Source of the DNA: Dendrolimus kikuchii
Taxonomy: Eukaryota > Arthropoda > Insecta > Lepidoptera > Lasiocampidae
Direction: 5' to 3'
DNA: 64,000 nt
Assembly: GCA_019925095.2 (NCBI GenBank)
Contig: CM034415.1
Coordinates: forward strand, 11,638,833-11,702,832
Part shown: one piece after another, positions 33,547-46,525 of the stretch
Layout: each line of letters starts with the position of its first letter
How positions within the stretch are numbered: the stretch's first letter is position 1
Notes under the pieces: model-generated
The model's input: the letters and a program-made list of their open reading frames with translations, nothing else
Told to the model about the DNA's origin: nothing
Database searches by the model: none
Position numbers and translations under genes: made by a program

Positions 33547-35211
33547 TAGTAGTAGTAGTAGAAGTTACAATCGCCCAGTAAAAAAAATGTTGAGAAAGTT
33601 CCTAAATTCTACATTTATAGAAGGCGCCACAGGACTTGCCTATTTTGAGCTATATGTCAATATAGAAAATTAATGGATTTTCAAACAATAATTTATTATT
33701 TGAAACCAAAGCAGTCAAAACATTTAATTTAAAATAAACTAATTAAAGCATTAAATTTTTCACTGGGATGATATAAAAATATGTTTCAAATACTAAAATT
33801 ATTGCTTGAAAGTCGATTTGTGTTTTCCTATATAAAATGCAATGGAGGAGTTGTGGCGCCATCTGGTAAAATAGTAGTATATAAATACTATTCCAGAACT
33901 ATATTTTTGCCGGGCGACTGTCATTTCGATAATTTTTCTCCCACGTCTAATACCAACTTACCAAAACAAGTCCCGCCTACTGGCTTATTGGCGCCCAACT
34001 CGGCACAAAAAAGTTCCAAAGAAAAAGTTCACACATTCTACTTACGTGCAACTAAGTGGAAATATGATACAAAACAAAAACCAAGGAAAGAAACCCACTA
34101 GCATATAGGATTTAGACAAATACCCCCTTATTCCAAACTTAGTTGAAACGTCTGTAACAATCATCATACTAAACCGAGCCACCTTAAGTCTCATAGATAA
34201 TAAACATATCTTAATGAAATATTACCGCTATATAACCATGATATTAAAATTAAAAATATTACATCTATATTATCGTGCAAATAAAATTCATGGCTTAATA
34301 GATTTCAATTGTTTTTTTTTATGTTTAAGACAGGAATGTTAACTAAAGTTAGTGATAATTTTCATATTAACACAACTAAAGCATCAAACTAACCAATACT
34401 TCTTAAGGAAATTTTTAGTTGTAATATTTATCTATCTCCTTACAGGACTAAGAAAATAAAAAAAATAGCCTACATTAAAATAAATACAAATCAGAAAATT
34501 ACGTATTAATAATGCAAATTACATTTATTTAAAAATTTAGTTACATAATAATTCAATTTAATAAATAAAAAAATATGAAAAGTATAATCTTTTAAATCAA
34601 TGAATAAATCAACCAAATTAAATAGGAAAATTGTCACAAACGTTTGACATGAAGTAAAATTCCAAATTTAAATTTCTACAACGACAATGAAATATAGAGG
34701 GGTGTTGTCTATGTCCAAAGGTGTACCACCCAGAGCATTATCTAAAATAAAACACACATTTTGTTCTAATAATATCAATGTAATGACACATAGGATATAC
34801 TAAGTGCTTTCATATTTTTACGAGCAATTACTAAATTCCTCTAATTACTACACTAATTCTACGATAGCCAACATCACTCGTGTTCTTTTTTTTTAAATAT
34901 AAAAGATATCGACAATGGATATCAATGTCGGCTACCAAAAAGTAACTTCTTATTTTTTTTTTCTGAGGACAAAGGGGGAAATCCCATAACGGTCTGGAAC
35001 CTAACTATAAAGCTAAGCTTAGTATCGAAGCGGGAAAATACATGCTATGTCTACATAATTGAAGGTTTTCAAATGACTTTTAAGCGATCAATGATATGGT
35101 CGTTTTTCGCATGAAAGAGAAGCACTAGTAACGACATCTCCTTGTAAGAAAAAGTAACTGTGATAACGCTCCTAAATCTTCAGAGAGCGCCACTTATCTT
35201 TCTTGTCCTGT
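33547..35211. other. AT-rich stretch without recognised genes
   Basis: It includes a 106-codon plus-strand ORF (33781-34101) with no recognised domain, not called as a gene. Confidence 0.4.
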
Positions 35212-35337
35212 ATTTTGATATAGAAAAACACCGCTAAAATAACAAACAACATTTCATTTCAAAATCCTTTTCGTTTGATTGAATTGAAATAATAAAATAT
35301 TGGTTGAATGTCTAGCGGTGTTTTGCTATATCGAAAT
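35212..35337. repeat. Short TIR element (126 bp)
   Basis: The 25-bp inverted ends 35212-35236 and 35313-35337 contain AACACCGCTA and differ at two bases. The interior is AT-rich and itself partly inverted (TTTCATTTCAAAA / TTGAATTGAAAT). Non-coding and MITE-like. Confidence 0.7.
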
Positions 35338-35682
35338 GCAAAAGATCAGACTTTTAGCGCCATCTATAAATGTGAATTATAACCATTACCAGAGTTACAT
35401 GTTTAAAAGGTGATTGTCGGTTCTCTTGCAATCTTCCACGCTCTTAATAACCAGCAAATAGCTGCGCAATGTAAAACTTTTCATCCAAATTCACTTACTG
35501 CGCATCTTTACTGTATTAGCATAGATTAATTAAAACTATATATAGAAGTGTAAACGTCACGAGTAACACTGTCAGTGACAGTGACAACAATGTCACTGTC
35601 ACTAACCTGTTATTATCAATAAACTGGAAATGTGAATTGGTTTTACTGAAATACTAAAGAATAATATTATTAAGTAACATAC

Positions 35683-36180
35683 ACCATATGGCACAGTCGG
35701 TAGAATACTGTGTTCTGGACGTTGAGAGAGCGTCTACTACCAATGCAGGTTCACATTGCTTCTGTATGACTTTGACATGTTGCTGCGAAAATTCTGCTGC
35801 TCTGCATTTGTTATCATATCTTTACGTTACATTATCAAACAATCTTTTGGGGTGTTATAAATTACGCTAAAAGCAGCAACCACCCCAGACTATAAGGCTG
35901 TGCGGTAATTGGTTTTTTATGAAAAACTGTTTATTGCACAACTAATTGTTGATACATTTAGAGTACTCACTGGTGATTGGACTAAAGTATTCAACCAAAA
36001 GTGTCGTAGTGGCAAAGTGCACTCAGACCGGATTAAAACTACTTGCAAGTCATAAAAATATTATTTATGGAAGGAACCTACAGGCCAAGGCCTGGTTAAG
36101 GGGGAATAGTTCACCGACCAGGCTGTTATAAATTTATACCTAGAGTGGCAAATAACCTTTAAATTGTACTGTAATTTAGG
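35683..36180 (+). repeat. Degenerate tRNA-derived SINE-like sequence
   Basis: The head ATGGCACAGTCGGTAGAATA resembles a tRNA 5' half with an A box. About 45 bases on, GCAGGTTCACATTGC is a weak B-box remnant. The DNA after it is unrecognised. It is too degenerate to be a tRNA gene. Confidence 0.35.
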
Positions 36181-39100
36181 CCATAGCAATTATATGTTAC
36201 AAAACTGTATTCTATTACTTTATACTGCCACATAAGTTAGAAAAATACTTAATTATACTAATATGTTAACTGTAGTTTGATAACTATAGTAAAAATCGAA
36301 ACTCTACAATACAGACGAATTCTTATAAAAAGAAATAAATACCTCTCTAAAAAAAATATAATAGCTTCTGGCAACATTGGCCACGTAGAGAGAGCGTTAT
36401 GGGATTTCCAAAAACAAACACGAAATAAACTTTAAGTACATTCTAGAAACCACCGCTGTTCATTCTGTGTTTGAATTTGGCAAGACGAGCCAGCGGGGCG
36501 CACGGAGCTAGGGAGCGGGGTGGGGGTCACTGGTGTTGCCAACAACATCACAATAAATTGTTATATCAACTTTCTAATACTGTAGAGCATATGGGAATTA
36601 TTAATATACACAAGGTTTTATTATTTGTAACGAACCGCCGGGAGAGTGCGGGAAGCGGTTTATCGAAAATACAATTGATTTTGTTGCCATATAAATAAAT
36701 AGTTACTTATATTATTCAAAATGTATGTATAAAAATTGCCAATCATTGCAATAACATTGACAAGGATTTATTATTTTATATGTCATATTTGAAGGTTTGG
36801 GTTCCAAAACCTTTGGCGCAAATTTGGCCATTTTGTTTGCTTTTCTATAGAATCTTATAACCTGCGCAGAAATCAATATCTGGGTCATTTTGAAAGATAA
36901 AGAGGGTACTCAACCATAATCAAAAATAATTGAATAAATAAATAATTTAAAAAATATAAGATTGTTATTAATGGCGACCAACGTGTAACAACCGTCATGG
37001 CGTCTTTAGGAAGAATGGAAATTTAAAAATAGAATTCTCTCAAAGAACATAAAATTTGTAAATGTTGTCAATAAATCGCGTACCTCGCTCTCACCGGCGT
37101 TTCAATCTCAGTGGGTTCTAAATACTACTTAATACTAAAAAATACTGCTATAATATAACAAGAAAATACTAAGTATTTTATTACATATTTATTGAGGAAT
37201 ATATATGGTAGCATTCGGTAGCCTTTGTGTGTGGAAACATTATTAGCATTAAAAAAGTGCATAACTAGAAAATAAAAATACATTGTTTAAATTTACCAAA
37301 TACTCAAATTACACTCAAAACTTAAATAATCCTTAATCATTCTATAAATAGATATGTTATTAGTAATAATAAAAAACTTCATCACGTTATTAGCTTTTAC
37401 TTAAAATTTGAGTATTTGCGGTTAGATAGTAAAAAAGTGTTCAGGTTGTGGGTAAGAGATAAAATATCAACAATTTTTTTTCCACAAACTACTTAATATG
37501 TTTAGAAAAATAGAAATAAATTAGGATTTATAAGTTAAAATACACTGGGAATTAGGCGGACAAGATAAAATTCTAAACTACCTTCAATTAAAACATTTGT
37601 TGTTGCAAAATGTAATTTACCCGCTTTAGAGCGAATAGTAAGAACTGATTTACCAAACTACATACTCAAAACACTATATTGCTGGTTTCTAAACTTAGAA
37701 AATTTCTGAGGCCTATATGAATGAATTATTTTTAAGAAACCATATTATAAGGAATTTCTATTTGTCATTGAGCGTTCAACTCAACCACTTGGTATTGTCC
37801 AGACAGACGCATGCGCAGTAATTTATCCTCTCGACAAACTTTACGGCGCACGCGTCTGTTCGTATTCAGACGGGTTTTCCTCGTCTTGTAACAGATCTAT
37901 AATGTGACAAATATTAAATTTCTCCACACACAAAGGTTACATGTCATTACGACCGGCCTGCAGGGGAATGTGGCCGGTTGCTTTTCTACCGCATGCATTC
38001 TGCACTACACGCGACGCGCGGCTCTGTCTAGACTCGTCCTATTAATCGATAATTTAAGTAAAACGATCAAATATATTTTATTGCAACTTACAAGACTATT
38101 TTTTATGAAATCACGAAACCATACTGAGTAGTTTTGGGGACTGTAGATACAGGTTAAAATTCAATATTTTAAGAGTTTTAAGTTAATGACATAGGAGAAT
38201 AATATATAAATAATTGCTCCCTTAAAGGGACTAAGTTCTTAAGCCTAGAAATTGCACAAACACAACCATTTTGTCTTTTTAATACTCGTCTAATCACAGT
38301 GTAAAGGTATTGCTTTTCAGAAGGACTAATAACTAGGAATAAATATTTAAAAATTAAGTACGTTCTCAAATTGGCAACATTACAATCAAAATATTAAATA
38401 CTAATTGATAGAATATTAGTGTCAGTTGACCGTAGTAAGTTGATATTTATACTTTCTCCTTAGTAGTGTGCAAATTGCACGTGATATTACGGAAATACGT
38501 GTGTATATAATCGGAATTAACAACATTAACCACTACGAATATGTGATTTAGATAAACATATAGCAAAAATGTGAGGATTAATTACAGACGTTGGGCGCCA
38601 CAATTCATAATGGCACCCAACATAAGACAGATATAATGTAACGTTCTATTTTTATTAATTTCTAAACACACGCAGAGAACAGTATGAATGAAGTTAAATA
38701 GCGACTAAGATTTATCACTATGTTTAAAATGGGCTGCTAATGGTTAACAGATACAATATTTTTGTATTTTTTACATTTATGTATCGTTTATTTTTTATAA
38801 TGGTTACAATTAAAAGCAATTTATACGATATCTGAATAATTGCCTTTTGTTAATTGTATCAAATGAGATTAAATGAGTTTTTTGTTTTGATATATTCTTT
38901 GCAAGATAAAAATGATTAATATTGTACTTAATAATGTATATAAAATGAATATATTAAGTACGAGAATTAAAGGTATCAATTAAATAGAGACAGCGTTGAA
39001 CGAGAATCCAGACAAAGTCGCGCGCCATTCACAATCTACAGCGGCTTAAATACTTAGCTTATTGTCACGAGACACACGGGGTGTTAGTTTCGCATTCCCT

Positions 39101-42100
39101 CATAACTCTTGCTAACTATATTATAATTAATTATCAAATCATATACGCACTTATATACTTTCAAACAGACCAGCTTTGGTGGCTTTTAAATTGTCATGTT
39201 ATCATTTTTCTCAGTCGGCAGGAACTGAAAATTTTTTGGCAATCGCAAGAATGCAAAATTTCAAATGTACATTATACGCACCTTTAAATAAAAACCGTTA
39301 CTTATTAAAAAAATTAAGAATTACGTAATCAATGCCATCTATCACAAAGTGAGGTGAACTAAAAATGAATTGGACACTGAAATTGCGTATAAAAAGCTAG
39401 ATATAGTTAAAATTAAAAAAAAACAATAGCTTAGCTAAATATAAAATTGTGTCTATAAGTGATACTAAAAGTGTAAAGATTTAGATAAACATGGTGGCAT
39501 GACAAGAAAAGTATTGAAAAATAAATACCCTTACTTAATAACGGTTAGTAATTAAAGATGCGTTATGTATTGTTAGCGCACGAATTGATTAATGTCACAA
39601 GAAACCCCATTTAGCGCCATCTAGTTTTAAATTGTGAAATCAATCAAACGTCACCATGTTTACTAAAATTAATGTACTCTTTACCTACAAAAGCCACCAA
39701 ACCTAATCGTGTTATATGACAAACTATACTACAAGATCAATACATAAGAATATGCTAGAATATGTGTATGAGATTGCTTTTCGCACGTTAGATATGTATG
39801 AAAAACGAGTATTGAGGAGCAATTATGCGATTGGACTACGTGCGGTGATGTTTATATATTCTCTACATAAAAGACTTTCGTATAAGTTATTGCACGCGGT
39901 TGGCTAAAGCGACATACAAAATACAGATTCGTGCTAGACCGTCATTTGAGATCACGTGGAATTAGACAAACTGTTAAATGTCACAAAGAAAAATTAACAC
40001 AAACTTTCAACAGTTATGACCTTTCGAAAGGCAACGCATAAACGGCACTTTACTTCATACACGACAAACAAGATGGCGCTATCATCAATTAATTATTGAA
40101 TATTTTTATCTCATATCATCCAAAAATTCTATAAAAGCTTGATATGTCATATATAATTGAGAGTCACATATTTGCCAAACGACGAAAACTCATTACTCGA
40201 TTTAGCAAAAAAAAAAGGCAAGAAAATATTGTTTTTATATTTGTTTGCAAAGTATCAAAGATGCAATATAACGTTGTCATGAGATAAATATTGCAGTACT
40301 CCAAACACTTAAAATTAAATTTACTGATTATAACGCCATCTAGTGGAAATGTTGGTTAAATTTATTTAACAATTGCATCTTTATACAGATGTAAATGAAT
40401 TACGAGCTTGATATAATACAAAAATAATGTAAATAAAGCTCGAAGCAGTACCTATATTTAATGGTTAAGGAATTTTACTTTCATTTCATAACTCTTTAAA
40501 TAAATAAAAAAAACTTTAATAATAGCAATTTGCTTTTTGAAGAGTCGAAGTGATAATAGACAAATTTGGCACGTATTATTTCCAATGGCACGAATTGAAT
40601 ACTGAATTTCGTCAATAATAGAATATACATAAATATTTTTTTAATTCCAGATCACAATAGCACAAGCAAAAATAAATATATACAGTAAATAAATTTCCAT
40701 AGCCGCCATTCTGAATGGCTGATTAAACAAGATGGCGTCACCGCACGACGTCCACGCGCGTTCTGTTATGTCAAAAAATACAAACGCCTACATTTAAATA
40801 TATTAGAAAAAAATATACATAGCTGCATATGAGATTCGTGTCGTTACAGTCATTTTGATATAAATAAGTATAAATAATTTTTATACCGGAACCGGAAGTT
40901 TGGAGTAGTCATTTTCTCTTGTTTTAAATTACTGCTAGATCAGAGCTACCTTTCTAACATACCGCATACTAGAAATACTATTTAGTAATCTTTGTAGATT
41001 AGGAGATGCAAAATTGTATAGTAAGTCTTGAATAATGTTAATAAGCGGTAAGTAGTACGGTCAACCAAATTCCTCCTTGATCACTTCTCTAACATTTTGC
41101 TTTGAGCGTCTCATAAAGTTTCGGCATCCGCGCACACATTATCAAATTTCATACACAAATCAGGAAGTTTCTGAAGTGTTTAAACTAAAGGACACAATTA
41201 TTCGTGTTTAGTTGCAATATGCACTTTGCCGATTGACGACGCTTTTTTTTGTATTCTGCTCTCGCTTTGTTTACGGATTTAGATTTTATTGTCTCCTTTT
41301 AAAACCCAAAACAGGTAACAAAAAAAACCCCGCCCCTTAAAACTGATGTTATACTTGTGCGCGTGTCGCTGTCAGCGAAAGTTTTTGACAGGCGATTTTG
41401 GTCTACGGGTGGTTCACCGTCACTTTGATCCATTGTACATAAGACAAAGCGTTTAGTTTATACTGCGTTTTTAAGTAATAAACGTTTTATTAATATATAG
41501 CTTTTTACTTAACGTGTTTTTTACACGCTGTTTTTATACATCTCTATCACTTGCAGTTGCAATAAACTAACAAATTAGTTTGTAAGTTAACGGACCTGCC
41601 GCTATGTTACTTTTCGTTAGAACAAACCAAACTTCCGCTCCAATAATATTTATATTGCCAAATACGTGCACTAAAACTACTATAAGTACTAATGTTACAA
41701 GAAAAATCTAATAAAAGGTGGACAATGTAGTCAAAATGTTTTCGATTTTATGCCCAAAATATTCAAAATAGGAACGGCCGTTCCAAAATTACATTCAAAT
41801 GTGAACAAAAGAAGGTATTTCTATAAATTGGCAAGTAAATATTTTTTCATATTTTCAAAACCTTCACTAAAACCACATTTCGTCATGTTCAATCTTTGTT
41901 GCTCCAATTTGAAGACAATAAAGTCAATATTTAAAATCGAAAATATCCAGACCGTAAAACTACCCTCAAAATAATTGAAAAAAGTCAATTTCATCATTTT
42001 AAATGTTTTTAACTAAATTATTTGAGATCTTCACCTTAGCTATTCCTATATTTTAAGTAGTTTAGATTCCCGTAGGCTTAAAATCTGTTTATTTACCTTG

Positions 42101-42343
42101 GAAAAATGTCCTTTATACTTCACTTCCAACGGTAACCAATAGTGACGTCACTTTTAAAAACAATTATTACGATCCTCCTGAATAATGACTTTCAAAAGAT
42201 TACAGAAGTGTTAGACATTTTTCGAAATACCCTCACTTTAAAAAATAAAAATTAATACACTTCTAAAATCCCATATGTTCAATTAAAGGCATTCGCAACT
42301 ATAATTCACTCATTTTAAGATGAATCAGTAGTTTAATTATATA
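36181..42343. other. AT-rich stretch without recognised genes
   Basis: No domain-bearing ORF. A TTGGGCGCCA ... TGGCACCCAA inverted pair is near 38592. A GC-richer patch at about 41325-41430 stands out but is unexplained. The part next to 42.9 kb may include the Rbp6 3' UTR; no polyadenylation site could be fixed. Confidence 0.4.
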
Positions 42344-42374
42344 TGAGGGTAGAATAAAAAATATTCTACCCTCA
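42344..42374. repeat. 13-bp perfect hairpin
   Basis: TGAGGGTAGAATA and its exact reverse complement are separated by AAAAA. It lies about 570 bp downstream of the Rbp6 stop codon, so it could sit in the 3' UTR. Confidence 0.7.
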
Positions 42375-42940
42375 AATTACCAAACGAAAATAAATAACCT
42401 AAAATTAATATTGTCTACACTGGGATCACAATGGAATTAAGCTAAAGAGAGCTAGATGCCTTAAGTACCCAATATAATCAACTCTATCTGCATGCTAACC
42501 CCATCAGATGCTCCATAAGATTAAGTACCGCTATAATACAATACAAGAGTAGCCTAAAAAACAAAAATGTCCAACCACCTTCTACCGTACGGGAATTCCA
42601 AAATCCGTATATTAAAATCGACAATTAGTAAGTTATATTAAACGAAATCAAAATGCTTCACATCTTTGACACCCGTAACGGGCAAAAGTATTGCTTTCCT
42701 CACAATCATTATAAGTAAACATTTTATTGGCCTTACACTAATGAGCCGATATACCTTAACGCTAACAAATAAGAATACTGATATTTTCACCACAAGATAA
42801 GGACGCGGCAAGAAAAAAAAAATATATAAACGAAAAATGAGACAAAAAATACGCATTTAGGAACTCGTCGAAACTAAACCGAAAATAGCCGAGCTAACCT
42901 AACCACAGTAGGCGGGTGAGGGTCGACGACGCTCCCCAAT
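42375..42940 (-). other. Probable Rbp6 3' UTR (proximal part)
   Basis: AT-rich DNA directly downstream of the stop codon of the last Rbp6 exon. A minus-strand AATAAA lies at about 42723-42728, but nothing shows whether it is used. Extent unknown. Confidence 0.4.
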
Positions 42941-43630
42941 TTAGATGTACATGGGAAGGCCGTACATCGCTGTCCAGTCGACTCCTTGGAAGGAGGACAT
43001 GTCGACGCCTGCGAGGGAGTACGCCGCGCCGAATTGCGGCAGTGTCGGGGGCGCTGCCGGCGCTGGGGGCGCAACTAGCGCCGTCGCAGCCGTAGCGGCA
43101 GTCGGGAGAGCGTAAGGAGCGTATCTGTAAGCGTGCGCTGCCGTGACACCCGGCACCGCGCCCACTCCGCTCGTCGCGTAAACCAGACCCCTACCCGGCC
43201 GTATCACTAAACGCTTCCCCAAGGCGAGCGGAGCGGCCGCGACCGCCTCCTTCGGCTGAGCGCGCTTGCACTCGACCTTCTTATTCTTGATCGTGTGGAA
43301 GTGTATATCGCAAACGCGCTCGACCGCCTCCTCGGAATGGAAAGTGACGAAGCCGAAGCCGCGGTGACGCTTCGTCTGCTGGTCCATCAGCATGACGGCG
43401 TCTTCGACCAGGCCGAACTGTGAGAAATATGCCCTGACCTCTTCCGCCGACGTGTCCTGTCCGACGCCACCGACGAATATCTTCTTGGTTTTCGCGGGGC
43501 GCGGTGCGGATTTCGGGGTCGCGTGCTTCGGATCGATGCGTTTTCCGTCGAGCGTGTGCACCGGCACAGCGAGCACTTTGTCGACTGACGACGCTTCCTG
43601 GAAAGTGATGAAGCCGAAGCCGCGCGACCT
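42941..43630 (-). CDS. Rbp6: Rbp6 (Musashi family) exon C: RRM1 end, RRM2, C-terminus
   Basis: Musashi-family proteins bind UAG-containing RNA and control translation; Rbp6 is the insect paralogue. After a CAG acceptor at 43631-43633 the exon opens with [10 protein letters not shown], the RNP1 motif of RRM1. The conserved linker [19 protein letters not shown] follows. RRM2 comes next: KIFVGGV (RNP2), [15 protein letters not shown] (RNP1) and [22 protein letters not shown]. The C-terminus is Ala/Pro-rich with RYAPYALP and [14 protein letters not shown], then TAA at 42941. The [11 protein letters not shown] spelling and the LAGVDM...FQGVDW tail favour Rbp6 over msi. The exon joins exon B in phase 0. 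It is much more GC-rich than its surroundings. The stretch between RRM2 and the tail looks shorter than I recall from flies. Confidence 0.9.
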   Translation of the reverse strand, partial: RSRGFGFITFQEASSVDKVLAVPVHTLDGKRIDPKHATPKSAPRPAKTKKIFVGGVGQDTSAEEVRAYFSQFGLVEDAVMLMDQQTKRHRGFGFVTFHSEEAVERVCDIHFHTIKNKKVECKRAQPKEAVAAAPLALGKRLVIRPGRGLVYATSGVGAVPGVTAAHAYRYAPYALPTAATAATALVAPPAPAAPPTLPQFGAAYSLAGVDMSSFQGVDWTAMYGLPMYI

Positions 43631-43768
43631 CTGCGCGGCAGTTAGCGTCAGTTGGTTCGGCGATCAAAGGAGAGTTAGCGGGAGTTTAGGGAGAAATGAG
43701 AGAATAGGCATCTACAGATTCTATGTGACAAGAGAAAGATTTCGGGACTAGTCTAAAAGTCGACTCAA

Positions 43769-44031
43769 TAATAAAATCACGTTTTAACGGTATTGAGCGG
43801 GGAATTTTACTTGATATATTTATTCCGACGTTTCGGTCACTTTTCAGTAGCCGTGTTCACGGAAGACAAAGACGATGTCAACTGCCAACGAGTAATATTA
43901 AAATTATTATTATTCATTGACACTTGACATGTTTTTCTTCCACGATCACGGCTACTGAAGAGTGGCCGATACGTTGTAATAAAAATCAATTAAAACACCG
44001 GCGCTTAAAACCGTTAAAACGTAGTTTTATC
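43769..44031. mobile_element. Fold-back (long inverted repeat) element, complete
   Basis: The whole 263-bp element is a long imperfect inverted repeat. The outer ends are ATAAAATCACGTTTTAACGG and its reverse counterpart. Both arms carry CCGACGTTTCGGTCAC-like, CAGTAGCCGTG and CACGGAAGACAAAG-like blocks, leaving a short AT-rich centre. There is no ORF. The family has at least four representatives here (2687, 14717, 21341, 43769). Confidence 0.8.
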
Positions 44032-44385
44032 ATGTGAACTAATCGATTAGTTGACTCGACGAAAAATTACATGGATGATTTCAATAAATACTGTTCTAAC
44101 AGATAATAACAAATATTAAAAATTATAATGATACAATTTAGTAATCACCTAAGACATTTACAACAATAATTAATCAATTCTCTCATCTCTTATCTCACTG
44201 CAATGACTTTAGTTAATATTTCTATATATTTTTTTGTAACTAACTACTAATAAGGACCTTATCTGGCGTTGTCAGTATAATTTTTATATCCATCGTCTAA
44301 TATTATTTTACAATTTCATTTAGTCTGTAATAGAAGAGGTCGCATAGAAACTTTCATGTATCGCGGGAATAAGATAGATGTACAT

Positions 44386-45128
44386 CAGAGATTCCCAAAT
44401 TATTTTAGGCAAGAGACCCCTTTTCCAAAATGAATTGACACCACAGACCCCCATAGATAAATTACTTTAAAAATCTTTGCGGTTGGTTAAGTGAATAAAT
44501 TTGACATCATTTACTCATAAATTTTTAACAAAATGAATAGACATGAAATTTTAGTAAATATTAAGTGTAATGAATAATTATTAATACAAACTAGCGGTCA
44601 ATTAATGTCAAAGACTATACTTCTATAATCATAGATTAAACCAAGGCTACACTGTTAGTGGACTTGAACAATAAACAATAGAGTATATATGGGTGTGTGT
44701 GTCAAAAACATGGTAGTGTGTGTAATGTTTTTTTTATTGATTTATTGTATTTTATATGCATAATTTAAAAAAAATATTAGCATTTGTCGCTTCTTCTCTA
44801 TATAAACTATAAATATGCGAAATTTCATACTCCTCCGTCCGCGCAATTTTCGTAAAAAGGGGTACAAACTTTTGGCTTCACGTATTAATAAATAAATTAA
44901 GAAAAAATACGTAAGTAGGTAATTATTTTTTCAAAAAAAACCACATATTTGTACACGTACCACAACTTATAACAGCATTTTGAAAGTTGCAAATAAGAAC
45001 TTGTGTTAATTGATAGCGATCGATTTTTAGACCTCGTCGACGCCTAAAATCAGTTTTCGTTTACGTCGGCCCCTGGGAAACCGATTTCGACCCCAGGGGG
45101 TCGATATCGACCACTTTGGGAATCCCTG
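44386..45128. mobile_element. hAT-like non-autonomous DNA transposon
   Basis: The 743-bp element has inverted ends CAGAGATTCCCAAA and TTTGGGAATCCCTG. It is flanked by a perfect 8-bp duplication ATGTACAT (44378-44385 and 45129-45136). An 8-bp duplication with CAG-type ends is the hAT superfamily signature. No transposase ORF is present, so movement would need an enzyme supplied elsewhere. Confidence 0.88.
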
Positions 45129-46290
45129 ATGTACATCATCAGGTCAACAAATTCGTCTCGTTACCCACGGACGCTCCTCGCAACCTACACTAGTTTACAA
45201 TGGCGTATACAAATTACACCAACACGCCAAGCGTATATCATTAGAAATTTAAAAAATCACACTATATATTAAAGATACCTAAAATACATAACTGACATTA
45301 TACTAGACGTCAATCCACCGTGGTACAAGTTTACCTATATAGTATATTTCGACCTATATGTACGGAAATGTTCAAACATGCTTCTTAAACTAGTTCTTCA
45401 TTACGACCAGAGTAGACATGATTTGTGACCATAACAGAAATTATCATGAAAATCAAATCAATTTAAAAAAAAAGAAGCGTGGCACTCGGGGTTTGGCGCG
45501 GTAAAGCCATAGCATTTATTAATCAACTTATGCAATTATAATTATTTATTTATTTAATTTATGCAGTATTTTTTTTCTTTGATATTTTCATCACTTTCCT
45601 CATTAATAAATGCACTTTGTTTATTAATATTTAAAACACTTTATACACAAATTTTACGCGTACAGCTATTCACCAGCAACTGTTATTCACTGTTGTACAT
45701 AGGTACACCTATGTATACATATATACCTACATGTATACTTACGGGGCGCGAATTATAAAGATATGATAGATACCTATACACCTATATACTTTCTCACAAA
45801 CAGCTGCTTACGTATTCGTCCGATTTCGGAGCAGCTCGGCTCGATCCGTGAGAGCTTCGTACAGTCCTACCATATACATACACGTCAAGCGAACGCTCGG
45901 CCGAGCTACATGGTGGGCGGAGTGTTAGGTTATATTTTCGTCACGGAATTTCTTGGTACGGTCGCCGCGCTCAAAGCCCGCGATAAAAGCTATGCAATAG
46001 CTTAAGAACAATATCAAACACGGTATATCTTGCACATGACTTTTATATTTTACTGTATTTTTAACGCTTTTTAAGAGCCTACAGTGTTTTCTGTGACGAG
46101 TGCTGGCAACACTGCCGCAGCAGGCCGACAGCAGCATTCAGTTGATATTGTATGGTATTAGAGAACACATGAATCGCGCCTACAAGCTTCAAGGCTGCCT
46201 CGATCGCTATTTTTTATGTTATTTCGTATGTCTGTCATTATATATAGCTATTTCCATTATTGATATGCCAATTTAACTAATTGATACAAT

Positions 46291-46525
46291 GAGGCCATGA
46301 GCCTCTACCAAAATTTATCAAAACGACTCATTGACTCTTCAGATGATCAGAGAGCTGGTGCTTACCTCGGACAACGCATCAGTATGGAGATCCAGCGAGG
46401 AAACGTAGCCAGCCTTCTGGGCACCTTACCCATAGAAGACGATGATCTAAGCTCAGTGTTCTACTGAGCCCAGATCATCGTCGTTGAGGGAATATGAGTA
46501 GAATACAAGACAAGTTAAGTTTTCA
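46291..46525 (+). pseudogene. LINE ORF C-terminal fragment, second copy
   Basis: GAG-GCC-ATG begins an open frame reading EAMSLYQNLSKRLIDSSDDQ, then RAGAYLGQRISMEIQRGN and VASLLGTLPIEDDDL, stop at 46465-46467. It matches the last 58 or so residues of the fragment at 7921-8408 nearly perfectly, and the 3' UTR (TATGAGTAGAATACAAGACA) also aligns. It is more strongly 5'-truncated than the first copy. Confidence 0.75.

Noticed and set aside
33781..34101. 106-codon plus-strand ORF
   Set aside because: Composition follows the AT-rich background with no domain or homologous feature I can recognise.
30984..38602. TGGCGCCCAACG words (about 30984 and, inverted, about 38591) resembling a tRNA-Lys primer-binding site
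   Set aside because: No LTR, polypurine tract or gag/pol remnant could be found next to them.
42874..43751. Alternative ORFs overlapping Rbp6 exon C on both strands
   Set aside because: They are shadow frames of the GC-rich coding exon, whose real frame shows complete RRM motifs.
45763..46005. 80-codon plus-strand ORF in the Rbp6 intron
   Set aside because: No recognised domain, no splice or start context, antisense to the host gene; probably chance.
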